Positions 17,357-24,502 of a stretch of DNA of 34,244 nucleotides are shown piece after piece. Source of the DNA: a virus; the IMG/VR virus record IMGVR_UViG_3300030328_001307, positions 942 through 35,185 of that record. One strand, 5' to 3'. The translations under genes were made by a program, and so were the position numbers. Numbering within the stretch: position 1 is the stretch's first letter; each line of letters begins with the position of its first letter. The notes beneath the pieces were generated by a model. That model was not told where the DNA came from, searched no databases, and saw only the letters and a program-made list of their open reading frames with translations.

Positions 17357-18954
17357 CCTGTTCTACTTGCGGCGTCTAACATATCTTTTCCAGACATTCC
17401 GGCTTGCTGTCCTGCCTGCATCATTTGTTGTATTTGCGTTGCCGCTTCTTGCATTTCATCATCAGACCTAATTAGTTCTTCAGGCACACCTAATTTTCTA
17501 GCTATAAATTTAGCTAAATCATTTTGTTTAACGAGAACATTGGCTAATTGAGGGCCTAGTCGTGCTTGTAATAAACTTACAAATCTATCTACAGTAGCTA
17601 CATCTTGTTGTTGCTGTGCTTGTGCTAATGGCGAAGATGATCTAATTTTTATTTCTCTACCATTAATAACAGGTATTTTAATTCTGCCTTGTTTTTTAAG
17701 AATATATACAACACGCTGTAATACAGGATTAACTAATTCTGCTTGTAATCTACCAAACGCCGCACCTATTTGACGAGATAAGTCTGCCATACGTTCTGCT
17801 ACTTCTGTAGCTGACATAGGTGTTTTTTCATTTGGTGTACCTAACATATCATTATACAATGCTTTTTTAATATTTGTTCTCATATCTCGTAACACTAAAT
17901 CAGATACTTGAAAGTTTCCTGCAGGTTGAACAGGTGTTAAACCCGTACTGCCTACAGCTTTTGGTATGATTGTTCCCGGTATTAATTGAATATTATCAAC
18001 ATTAATTACACCATCATCTTCTACTTGATACATACCCGATATTGCCATTTGGGCATTTTCTAATATTAATTCTATAACTAAATTTGCAGTTTTTATTGCA
18101 GGTAAAGCTAATTGAAGTGGGCCTCTACCATATACTTCTCCTGCACATTTACTCCATCTATATACAATAAAAGGATTAGAACCTATGCCTTTAAATGTTT
18201 TTGTTAATAATTCTGCTTGATACATTTCTGCAATTACACAGTATGTATATTCTTCTTCTTTTGTATTATCATAATTTCTATAAACAGCTTCAATGATTTT
18301 ACAATCCTTATCTGGATTCTTCATCATATCTTCTTTCATTCTTTCAGGTATTATTGCATTAGGAAATGCTACAAATAATTGTTTATGTTTAACAGAACGT
18401 TCTCTAAATATGTGATCTATCTTATCGTCGTGCCCTGCATCTAATAAAACGTGTGGTAAAGGAATGGATCTAAATTTAACCGGCTGTACAGCATCACCTT
18501 CCTCAACTAATAAAACTCCTGTGCCTACTGCACAATCTAAAAATGTTTCGTGTACTTCTTGTGAAAAATTAGAGTTTTGTAATATTTCAAATACATATTC
18601 AGTTACACTATCTAGTGTTTCATTAATTTCTTTTTGTTCACCTTTAGGAATTTCAGAACCCGATACAAAATCAGCCCATCTTGCATAGTTTGGTACAATG
18701 CCGGATTGTAAACGAGAAGCAAATTCTTGTACACCAACAACAGCCGTTTCATCAAAAATTCTTTCACTTCTGCGTTTAGCTATACTTTCAGAATAAAATG
18801 ATTCTCTTTGTGGTAAAGCATATTCATAGCAATCCTCAAATATAGGAATCCATTGGTCTTTAATACCTTTAGCTTTACGATAACGGGCTAATAGTTGATT
18901 AACTTTAGATTGAGTTAAATCAACTACAGCTTGTGGTTTAACATCTACAACCAT
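17353..18954 (-). CDS. Portal (head-to-tail connector) protein, T7 gp8-like
   Basis: 533 residues, the normal size for the T7-type connector. Recognisable family stretches: FEDCYEYALPQRESFY, RSERIFDETAVVGVQEFASR, LQSGIVPNYARWADFVSG, YGRGPLQLALPAIKTANLV, MSATEVAERMADLSRQIGAAFGRL (split over about residues 385-410). It forms the dodecameric DNA entry/exit ring that docks the terminase. The ATG overlaps the stop of the preceding 86-residue gene and has an AGGGG ribosome site. The C-terminal ~80 residues are Gln/Met-rich (MQEAATQIQQMMQAGQQAGM). Confidence 0.92.
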   Translation of the reverse strand: MVVDVKPQAVVDLTQSKVNQLLARYRKAKGIKDQWIPIFEDCYEYALPQRESFYSESIAKRRSERIFDETAVVGVQEFASRLQSGIVPNYARWADFVSGSEIPKGEQKEINETLDSVTEYVFEILQNSNFSQEVHETFLDCAVGTGVLLVEEGDAVQPVKFRSIPLPHVLLDAGHDDKIDHIFRERSVKHKQLFVAFPNAIIPERMKEDMMKNPDKDCKIIEAVYRNYDNTKEEEYTYCVIAEMYQAELLTKTFKGIGSNPFIVYRWSKCAGEVYGRGPLQLALPAIKTANLVIELILENAQMAISGMYQVEDDGVINVDNIQLIPGTIIPKAVGSTGLTPVQPAGNFQVSDLVLRDMRTNIKKALYNDMLGTPNEKTPMSATEVAERMADLSRQIGAAFGRLQAELVNPVLQRVVYILKKQGRIKIPVINGREIKIRSSSPLAQAQQQQDVATVDRFVSLLQARLGPQLANVLVKQNDLAKFIARKLGVPEELIRSDDEMQEAATQIQQMMQAGQQAGMSGKDMLDAASRTG

Positions 18955-19214
18955 TATACCCCTAGAGTTGGTCTAGTTTGCAAATCACCTGACACCATAA
19001 ATCCCTGACCGCCTTTTCTACCAGATAATAGAGATCGTCTACCTCTTTTACCTGCTAAACCTGCAGCACTCTCTTGATATTGTTCATCTTTGAGTTTTGC
19101 TTTTTCGGCTAACTCTGTTCGTCTAGCTTCTGCTCGTTGCTGACGTAGAGTTTTTTCATAAGGGCTAGGTGGTGGTGGTGGTGGTGGTCTGTATCCTCCT
19201 CCGCCTCCGCACAT
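18954..19214 (-). CDS. Small Gly/Pro-rich protein between large terminase and portal
   Basis: 86 residues, starts MCGGGGGYRPPPPPPPSPYE, then a basic coiled-coil (about residues 22-50) and a conserved-looking tail GRRSLLSGRKGGQGF. Small proteins of this build occur after the terminase in other marine podoviruses, but their function is unknown to me. The Shine-Dalgarno is very strong (AAGGAGGT, six bases before ATG), so it is clearly expressed. Perhaps a head-completion or minor virion component; that is inference from position. Confidence 0.75.
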   Translation of the reverse strand: MCGGGGGYRPPPPPPPSPYEKTLRQQRAEARRTELAEKAKLKDEQYQESAAGLAGKRGRRSLLSGRKGGQGFMVSGDLQTRPTLGV

Positions 19215-19216
19215 AG

Positions 19217-20722
19217 TTACCTCCTTCTTTCATAAATGTCTTTAGGTTTACCACTAAAAACATCAAAATTACGTTTCGCTATTATAGGTGTACTATATTT
19301 CTTACCAATCGTCAACGACCTACCTTCTCCTGCACCTAATAATAAATATTGAAGTGCGTCGTGTATGTGTGAAAATCTATTCTTATTTGGGCGTTCATCA
19401 TAGCGTTCTCCCGATACTTGTAGTCGTCTATAATGATAACCACCTGCAAATCCTCTAATTAAATTATTACAACTTTTATCTATAAGAATACCGGATTCAC
19501 CATCAACCATTCTTGTTAATGTGGCGTTCACACTTTCTAAACGAAGTGTAACATCATTACTAGGTGCAGGTCGTGCAGTAATACCTTTACCTCGCAGTAT
19601 TTGAAATGGTGTACTTTCATCTGTTTGTACTCTATGATCACCGGCAGGATCACCAAATATATAAAAAGGTCTAGGATGATATCTTGCCATAGATTGTTTC
19701 ATTAAATCAGAAAACTTAACTATACCCATATCTTCAGCTACAAGTTCTTCTAATACTATCCACCTTGTTCTTATTTTTTGTGCAAATACACAGGCAGGAG
19801 TTAATCCAAAATCTATTCCTACATAAATAGGTAATGATTCAGCAATAGCTAATTCACCTTTAGCTACGTGTACATCTTGTCTAAATGCTTCATATACAGG
19901 TTTACCATCCTCTACCTGTCCTAGTTTATTTAATACATATACATCTATCCACGATTTTGTTTTACCTCTAATAATATTACTGTAATAATTTGGAGTTAAG
20001 TTGTTTTGATTCTCTGATTGATTATACTTTTTATATTCAACCACCTGATTATTCTTATCTTTAATTTCTTCCATAGCAGGTGGTTGATTAAAAAATTTCC
20101 AGTTATCTGGTTTAATTAACATCTTTGCTTCTTGTTTACTTATGTAGTCAGGTATAATAGTTTCACCTGCCATTATTGCCCACCAATGATCGGTATCAGG
20201 TGGATTGGTATCGCAAACGACTCCATACCAAGTTGGGCCACCATCACGCATAGATGGAAAACGACCAACACGCATAGAACAAGCATCAACAATACTTTTA
20301 GGAATCTCTCGTGCTTCATTTATCCATACTCCCGTTAATTCAAGAGATAACAGTTTCTTTACATCTTCTGGTCTATCAAGAGCCAGAAAGATTACCTCAC
20401 AGTCAATATCTCCCTTTTTAAGTTTGTGTGTGTAAGGTACACTCCAAGTAAAACCACCCCAATCATCTTCGGGAAACCAATCTAACCAAGTCTTGATTGT
20501 AGTTGTTTTAAGCTGTGGATTTGTGTTACGAATAACTGCCCAACGGGTTTTACGTATTCCTTCTGGATTTGGTTTTTGTGATATGGCTCGTTTAATTATT
20601 TCAATACAACAAGCTACAGATTTACCACTTCCTACAGGGCCACGTATTCCTCTAAAGAAAGTATCATTTTTTAGAAATTCTTTAACAACCTGTCCATCAG
20701 GTTTATAAGTTAGTGATGCCAT
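19217..20722 (-). CDS. terL: Terminase large subunit
   Basis: 501 residues. ATPase: Walker A GPVGSGKS at residues 28-35, Walker B region GVWINEAREI at 131-140 with the catalytic Glu at 136, and coupling segment VVCDTNPPDTDHWW near 168-181. Nuclease: acidic residues in VGIDFGLTPA (Asp304), FGDPAGDHR (Asp358) and HIHDALQYLL (Asp455). It packages DNA into the prohead with the small subunit encoded far upstream at 23679-24065. The start overlaps the preceding small gene by 20 bases. Other minus-strand and plus-strand frames here are shadows. Confidence 0.95.
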   Translation of the reverse strand: MASLTYKPDGQVVKEFLKNDTFFRGIRGPVGSGKSVACCIEIIKRAISQKPNPEGIRKTRWAVIRNTNPQLKTTTIKTWLDWFPEDDWGGFTWSVPYTHKLKKGDIDCEVIFLALDRPEDVKKLLSLELTGVWINEAREIPKSIVDACSMRVGRFPSMRDGGPTWYGVVCDTNPPDTDHWWAIMAGETIIPDYISKQEAKMLIKPDNWKFFNQPPAMEEIKDKNNQVVEYKKYNQSENQNNLTPNYYSNIIRGKTKSWIDVYVLNKLGQVEDGKPVYEAFRQDVHVAKGELAIAESLPIYVGIDFGLTPACVFAQKIRTRWIVLEELVAEDMGIVKFSDLMKQSMARYHPRPFYIFGDPAGDHRVQTDESTPFQILRGKGITARPAPSNDVTLRLESVNATLTRMVDGESGILIDKSCNNLIRGFAGGYHYRRLQVSGERYDERPNKNRFSHIHDALQYLLLGAGEGRSLTIGKKYSTPIIAKRNFDVFSGKPKDIYERRR

Positions 20723-20897
20723 AATTAACCGCTAGTTCATATAACTTTTCTCTAGCTTGTTCAGATAGAGATTCTATAATTCTATCAGCTTCGTGGTTTG
20801 TTACCAACTCTTTTGGGTAATGTTTCATATGTTGTGATTTAACAACAGTACGTAGTGTGTCTATTTCTCTAATTGAATACTTTGTAAATATTGTCAT
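20703..20897 (-). CDS. Small unknown protein upstream of the large terminase
   Basis: 64 residues, MTIFTKYSIREIDTLRTVVK, with HMKHYPKELVTNHEADRIIE and SEQAREKLYELAVNYGITN. It is predicted helical, with no family recognised. It overlaps both neighbours: ATGA with the HNH-like gene and 20 bases into the terminase gene. It could be a packaging accessory; no sequence evidence beyond position. Confidence 0.65.
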   Translation of the reverse strand: MTIFTKYSIREIDTLRTVVKSQHMKHYPKELVTNHEADRIIESLSEQAREKLYELAVNYGITNL

Positions 20898-21115
20898 TTC
20901 TTGGCTCTGTTTATACTAGCTGTTGTAACTCTAATATTTCTTTTTTTATTATTTCTAGGATTACCATCTCTATGGTCAATATCTTTACCATCTTTTTTAT
21001 TTACTTTTTTAAGTCGTAAGAATAATCGTCTTAATTTATTACGAGAGGCACGATCTTTTTTTGACGAAGATGAGGATTGGAACTTATCATATTCGTGTCT
21101 ATAATCTCTTTTCAT
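20894..21115 (-). CDS. Small HNH-type protein next to the terminase
   Basis: 73 residues. A basic N-terminus (SKKDRASRNKLRRLF) is followed by residues 45-62 DIDHRDGNPRNNKKRNIR, the core of an HNH nuclease: the D-x-D-H/G-N pattern and downstream Asn residues are visible. It is shorter than a standard HNH domain and the first strand/zinc ligands are not evident. HNH proteins encoded beside terminases are known in some cos-type phages to be needed for DNA cleavage during packaging. Here that role is inference from position. It is coupled to both neighbours by ATGA overlaps. Confidence 0.7.
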   Translation of the reverse strand: MKRDYRHEYDKFQSSSSSKKDRASRNKLRRLFLRLKKVNKKDGKDIDHRDGNPRNNKKRNIRVTTASINRAKK

Positions 21116-21675
21116 TTTGCTGGTGTAGGAGTAAGTAATGTTGTAAAAAATGCACTACCAACCTTAACTCCTTTTTTTAATAATGATTTTATTTTCTTTT
21201 TTTTATTTTTTTTATTTGTTTCTTCTGCACGATATTGACTAATTTTTTTTCCACCTTTTTCTCCGGAAATATCAACTTTACCTTTTTTTAATTCTTCTTT
21301 TGCTTTCTTTTCTGCTAATCTTTGTTTAGGTGTTGATTGTTCTTTTCGTCTTATATCGGATTTTTCTTGCCGTCTTTTGTGTCGTTCTTGTCTTTTTTGT
21401 TCTTGTTCATATTCTTCTTTTGAATCATAACTTGGTTCAAAAGACATTCTATATTTTTTGCCTCGTCTTTTGTTTGCTTTTACTTCTGCTAAAAGTTCTT
21501 TCTTTAGTTGTTCTCTAAACTTTGGACTTACTTTGTCTAATTGTTTTTCAATTTTACCTGCCTCTGTATCTTTAAGAATTTCGTCAAAAAGTTTCTTTTG
21601 TTCTTTTTTACGTAATACTAATCTTTTCTTTGCTTCTTTAGATAACGGAAATTTTTTTATTTTATCATCACTCAT
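21112..21675 (-). CDS. Lysine/arginine-rich protein of unknown function
   Basis: 187 residues, dominated by Lys, Arg, Glu and Gln, predicted as long charged helices (for example residues 85-125, EEYEQEQKRQERHKRRQEKS). It ends with a lysine cluster and a short hydrophobic tail (GVKVGSAFFTTLLTPTPAK). No family recognised. It belongs to a block of four very basic proteins between small and large terminase. Nucleic-acid binding or condensation is a reasonable guess from charge alone. Starts within the end of the 63-residue gene (8-base overlap). Confidence 0.7.
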   Translation of the reverse strand: MSDDKIKKFPLSKEAKKRLVLRKKEQKKLFDEILKDTEAGKIEKQLDKVSPKFREQLKKELLAEVKANKRRGKKYRMSFEPSYDSKEEYEQEQKRQERHKRRQEKSDIRRKEQSTPKQRLAEKKAKEELKKGKVDISGEKGGKKISQYRAEETNKKNKKKKIKSLLKKGVKVGSAFFTTLLTPTPAK

Positions 21676-21859
21676 TGTTGTTCCTTATATGTTGTTCTGC
21701 CATTTTATATGCTGTTTCTTTAGTATGACCTTTAAGCATTTTAAATTCTGCATATTGTTTTATTTGTATTTGTCTATGCAATTCTACTTCTGCTTTAAGA
21801 GAACGCTCCATACTTTCAGCTACTTTTTTATTTCGTTCTAATATTTTTTTATTTGTCAT
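21668..21859 (-). CDS. Small charged helical protein, unknown
   Basis: 63 residues, MTNKKILERNKKVAESMERS, then LKAEVELHRQIQIKQYAEFK; reads as a single amphipathic helix or coiled coil. It is linked to the 527-residue gene by an ATGA overlap and to the 187-residue gene by an eight-base overlap, which argues that it is genuinely translated. No family recognised. Confidence 0.65.
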   Translation of the reverse strand: MTNKKILERNKKVAESMERSLKAEVELHRQIQIKQYAEFKMLKGHTKETAYKMAEQHIRNNNE

Positions 21860-23439
21860 TTTGTACTTTTAACTATTTGGTCTAATTGATTCGCATATCG
21901 CTGTACTGCATTTTGTTTAGCAATTTTAGAAACATTTGGATTACGTAATATTTCTTTAGTCTTATTACGTAATTGTGTAGCTAGTTTTCTTTCACTAGGT
22001 GAAATACGACCTTCATCTACTAATGTTTTAAATCGTTTATTAAGTTTAGCATAAAATACTTCTTCTTTATTTTTAAGTAAACTTTTTTTAGGTGGTGTTT
22101 CTTTTTTGTTTTTATTTAGACCAAGTTTTTGTTGAGCACGACCTTTACTTTGTTTTGCATATTTAGGACTACTACGTACTTTATCTACATATGCTTTAAC
22201 ATCTCTCATAAATGGAGAACCTTTTTTTATTTGTTCAGATGTTACATTATTTAATTTTTGTTTTACTCCATCGGTCATTTTTTTCTGATGTTTATTACGT
22301 ATAAATATTCTATTAACTTGGTATCTTAATTGCTTATAACTCATACCTAATTCTTTGGCTCTGCTTGCTATTAATTGATCTAATGCTTTTTTAGGATTAG
22401 CACTACGATCATATGCTCTATCTTGTGCAGTTCTTTCACTTTGTTTATCTCTTGCTCTATTAGCTTCTTTAGTAAACCTGTTATCTCTATATCCTCTACC
22501 TTTTGTTGTTTTACTCATAGATGTATTTTTTGCACCTGCAGGAGCTTTATCTGTTACACCATCAACTTTCTTTTTTATATCTCTTACATCTTGTACTTTT
22601 TCTTCTTGATCTTTTTTTCTTTTAGTAAACAGACTTTTGTCCATATTTCTTTCTGTTTTCTCTGATGAACTTTCTTTTTTCTTTGAACTTTTTTTCATTG
22701 CAGAAGCATCTCTAGGACTATCTGCTTTCTTTTCTGCTTTCTTTTTCTTAAAGGCATTAATAATTTTTTTCCCTAACGCACTTGCTTTATCTATAATTTT
22801 TTCTCCTGCTTTTGTTTTAGCAAGTATTTTTCCACCTTTAAAAAGATAACGAACACCTGCGATTGTTACTCCACCTATTCCTATGAAACTTGCGGCAGTT
22901 AATAAATCGCTACCCGTTATTTTTCTACCACTACTTTGTGCTAATCTTTCCTCTGTTGTACCTCTACGCTCTCTCCTACCTTTAGCACCACTTACTGTTG
23001 GGGTTGATGCCGGTGGTGTTTTTTTCCTTCGTTCATTATATGCCTTACGTTCTTCAGGCGACATTTCACGAAGTTGTTTACGAGTTAAACGTTTTTCAAC
23101 TTTAGGAGGATTACTATTTTTTCTAACTGTAAATGTACCTTCAGATTCACGTATTACTTTTGTAATTTCTTTATCTAAATTTTCTTTTGCTCTAGGATCT
23201 AAAGAATCTTTTTTATTTACAGGTGGTGCAATATTTTTTCTTGTAATTGTTTTTTGATTATTTGGAGATACAAATACAAATTTATCACCTTGTTGTTTAA
23301 TATCTATTTTGTCTTTTGCTACACCTTTTTTAGCTAAACGCTCACGCAAATAAGCACGATACCTACCCATATTTGCTCTGGCTGTATAATTAGTAGGATT
23401 ACGTCTAAGTTCTTTTTTACGATCTTGAGGTGTTGCCAT
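21856..23439 (-). CDS. Large, extremely basic protein with one hydrophobic segment
   Basis: 527 residues. The N-terminal ~180 residues are rich in Lys/Arg (DRKKELRRNPTNYTARAN, RKQLREMSPEERKAYNERRK). One hydrophobic segment lies near residues 180-205 (LLTAASFIGIGGVTIAGVRY), followed by lysine blocks (NAFKKKKAEKKADS). The C-terminal part is helical and basic. A membrane-spanning or membrane-seeking helix inside a DNA-binding-like chain is unusual. It could be an injected protein, a nucleoid/genome-associated virion protein, or a host-takeover factor; none is proven. The start ATG has an AAAGG motif upstream in the end of the 29-codon gene. Confidence 0.75.
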   Translation of the reverse strand: MATPQDRKKELRRNPTNYTARANMGRYRAYLRERLAKKGVAKDKIDIKQQGDKFVFVSPNNQKTITRKNIAPPVNKKDSLDPRAKENLDKEITKVIRESEGTFTVRKNSNPPKVEKRLTRKQLREMSPEERKAYNERRKKTPPASTPTVSGAKGRRERRGTTEERLAQSSGRKITGSDLLTAASFIGIGGVTIAGVRYLFKGGKILAKTKAGEKIIDKASALGKKIINAFKKKKAEKKADSPRDASAMKKSSKKKESSSEKTERNMDKSLFTKRKKDQEEKVQDVRDIKKKVDGVTDKAPAGAKNTSMSKTTKGRGYRDNRFTKEANRARDKQSERTAQDRAYDRSANPKKALDQLIASRAKELGMSYKQLRYQVNRIFIRNKHQKKMTDGVKQKLNNVTSEQIKKGSPFMRDVKAYVDKVRSSPKYAKQSKGRAQQKLGLNKNKKETPPKKSLLKNKEEVFYAKLNKRFKTLVDEGRISPSERKLATQLRNKTKEILRNPNVSKIAKQNAVQRYANQLDQIVKSTK

Positions 23440-23441
23440 AA

Positions 23442-23531
23442 TTAACCTTTAGTTCTTTTTTTCTTTTTTGTCAATTTATTAGCCGTTTTTTTAGTTCTAA
23501 CAGTTCCGTATGATTTTAATGTACTAGGCAT
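23442..23531 (-). CDS. Very small basic protein, first gene of the late operon
   Basis: 29 residues, MPSTLKSYGTVRTKKTANKL followed by a lysine run. Eleven of 29 residues are Lys or Arg. A perfectly placed GGAG ribosome site precedes the ATG and the stop lies three bases before the ATG of the 527-residue gene, so this is very likely a true gene or a translated leader peptide. Unknown function. Confidence 0.6.
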   Translation of the reverse strand: MPSTLKSYGTVRTKKTANKLTKKKKRTKG

Positions 23532-23561
23532 TTTTACTCCTTCATAATCAAACCTTAACAG

Positions 23562-23602
23562 AAAAAAAAAAAATTGCAACGAACCTTGAAAGACTTTGTT
23601 GC
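23562..23602 (-). terminator. Weak hairpin followed by 12 T in the late leader
   Basis: On the minus strand GCAAC/GTTGC forms five base pairs (two more A-T pairs beyond an A-C mismatch), 11-17-base loop, then AA and a run of 12 T. It lies between the small-terminase stop and the first late gene. It looks like a leaky intrinsic terminator or attenuator. The stem is weak, so the call is tentative. Confidence 0.4.
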
Positions 23603-23625
23603 GTGTAAGGGGGGTATTTATATCT

Positions 23626-23642
23626 GATTGACCGACTTTTCT
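23626..23642 (-). repeat. 17-base duplicated motif, left copy
   Basis: Minus strand AGAAAAGTCGGTCAATC, identical to the plus-strand sequence at 25530-25546. It sits in the leader of the late transcript and is enclosed by a 9-bp stem (minus strand AAGGG-T-GGGT at 653-644 against ACCC-CCCTT at 615-607, offsets within 23600) so the motif would lie in the terminal loop of the RNA. Could be an operator or an RNA element; see findings. Confidence 0.7.
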
Positions 23643-23663
23643 AACCCACCCTTGACCTCATAT

Positions 23664-23692
23664 AATATATGACTTGTGCTACTTTAGGTCAA
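23664..23692 (-). promoter_or_regulatory. Candidate late promoter
   Basis: Minus strand TTGACC, 17-base spacer, TATATT: five of six matches to each sigma70 hexamer with ideal spacing. It overlaps the last codons of the small-terminase gene and would start transcription near 23657, ahead of the 17-base motif, the hairpin/T-run and the late genes. Host RNA polymerase use fits the lack of a phage polymerase gene. Confidence 0.5.
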
Positions 23693-24065
23693 TGTTAATA
23701 CTAAAATCACCCTTGACCAAGTGTTGGTGCTTATCTGGTGCTTTGAATCCTGCCCTGTCAAGTATATCCTTACTAGCTTCTAACTGTACGTACTCTGACT
23801 TAGCACCAACACACAAATCAAGTAACCTAGACTGTGCCTTGACTGCACTCATTCCCAAGTTATGGGTGATTTGTTCAAACATATACTTCTGTACTTCTGG
23901 ATTCCGTAGCATACGGCTTGCACTTACTCTGGAACTATTTCCCTTGTATCCTGCGACTTTACTTGCTTCAGTTATTGTGCATCCTGTAGCTACGAGTGTA
24001 TCGACTAGTTTCTTTGCTTTAGTAGATATGACTTTAGTCTTTAATGCAACGGACATACTCTTCAT
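23679..24065 (-). CDS. terS: Terminase small subunit
   Basis: 128 residues. An N-terminal helix-turn-helix is visible at about residues 18-62 (KLVDTLVATGCTITEASKVA, then SRVSASRMLRNPEVQKYMFE), the standard small-terminase pattern. It is followed by oligomerisation-type helices (SAVKAQSRLLDLCVGAKSEY, LEASKDILDRAGFKAPDKHQ). It recognises the packaging site and loads the large subunit. It is separated from the large subunit gene by six small or basic genes. A second in-frame ATG at 24056 is the better start if the promoter at 24063-24091 is used, because that promoter's -10 includes the first ATG. Confidence 0.85.
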   Translation of the reverse strand: MKSMSVALKTKVISTKAKKLVDTLVATGCTITEASKVAGYKGNSSRVSASRMLRNPEVQKYMFEQITHNLGMSAVKAQSRLLDLCVGAKSEYVQLEASKDILDRAGFKAPDKHQHLVKGDFSINIDLK

Positions 24066-24091
24066 ATATCAAGTACTGACGAAAAAGTCAA
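24063..24091 (-). promoter_or_regulatory. Candidate promoter of the small terminase gene
   Basis: Minus strand TTGACT, 17 bases, TATATG. The predicted start point falls at about 24056, the A of the second in-frame ATG, which would give a leaderless message. Five of six -35 matches, four of six -10 matches. Confidence 0.4.
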
Positions 24092-24117
24092 CATACCTAT
24101 TGTAGCAATGATTCCTA

Positions 24118-24140
24118 AACTACTCTGAAGAAGAGTAGTT
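24118..24140. repeat. 9-bp inverted repeat upstream of the small terminase promoter
   Basis: AACTACTCT and AGAGTAGTT flank a 5-base GAAGA spacer, perfect pairing. It is 27 bases upstream of the -35 candidate. Could be an operator or a small hairpin; not followed by a T run in either direction. Confidence 0.55.
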
Positions 24141-24170
24141 AAGTAATCCTAACTAGCCCTGCAGGCGGCT

Positions 24171-24187
24171 GTAATACCCAGTATTAC
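24171..24187. repeat. 7-bp inverted repeat
   Basis: GTAATAC, CCA loop, GTATTAC, perfect. It lies between the 24118 hairpin and the large structured element, in the 437-base gene-free divergent region. Confidence 0.5.
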
Positions 24188-24205
24188 TAATGATATATGA
24201 ACAAC

Positions 24206-24435
24206 AGAGTTTATCACACTACCAAGCCACCCTTTATTTTAATTTTTGGGTGGTGAATCTAGTACCAGACCCTACGGCGGGAAATTTACGGATTCCCCTA
24301 ATTTTATGCGTTAGAAGGTGGGCGTGCTTTATTAGCCCTCCGGGCCACGCCCTCATTATATTAAGGGAAGGCATAAAATTAGACTAACGCCTCCGAAATT
24401 TGTCTGGTACTAGATTCAGTAGTGTGAGAAACTCT
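24206..24435. ncRNA. Large structured element (three-way junction fold), unknown class
   Basis: No gene lies here. Pairings read directly: P1 24206-24222 with 24419-24435 (16 of 17 paired, one A-G mismatch); P2 CCACCC 24227-24232 with GGGTGG 24248-24253; P3 24255-24270 with 24402-24417, 16 bp perfect; P4 24282-24292 with 24392-24401, 10 bp and one bulged A; P5 24298-24309 with 24371-24382, 12 bp; P6 24320-24326 with 24346-24352 (GGGCGTG/CACGCCC); P7 GCCC/GGGC 24335-24345. An alternative 7-bp helix 24308-24314 with 24384-24390 competes with or crosses P5. Strand of any transcript is unclear. It could equally be a DNA element such as a replication origin or packaging site. It does not match a ribozyme or riboswitch class that I can recall. 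Confidence 0.6.
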
Positions 24436-24462
24436 TGGGTGATTATATTATTTATATATAAT
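24435..24462 (+). promoter_or_regulatory. Candidate early promoter inside an AT-rich palindrome
   Basis: Plus strand TTGGGT, 16 bases, TATAAT (24457-24462), predicted start near 24469, 34 bases before the ATG of the 177-residue gene. The -10 lies in a palindrome (24440-24464, 9-bp arms TGATTATAT/ATATAATCA) that also presents a TATAAT on the minus strand at 24442-24447. A minus-strand start would fall near 24435, the edge of the structured element. Confidence 0.4.
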
Positions 24463-24502
24463 CATTAATATAAACTTTCATTTAAAACATAAGGAGTAAA
24501 AA

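Noticed and set aside
22423-23257. Plus-strand frames rich in Phe/Ser/Cys opposite the basic proteins
   Set aside because: Lysine/arginine codons read backwards give Phe/Leu/Ser-rich open frames; these are antisense shadows of the 527-residue gene.
24206-24435. Known self-cleaving ribozyme or riboswitch
   Set aside because: I looked for the hammerhead core (CTGATGA ... GAAA), the twister core and RNase P/tmRNA signatures and did not find them.
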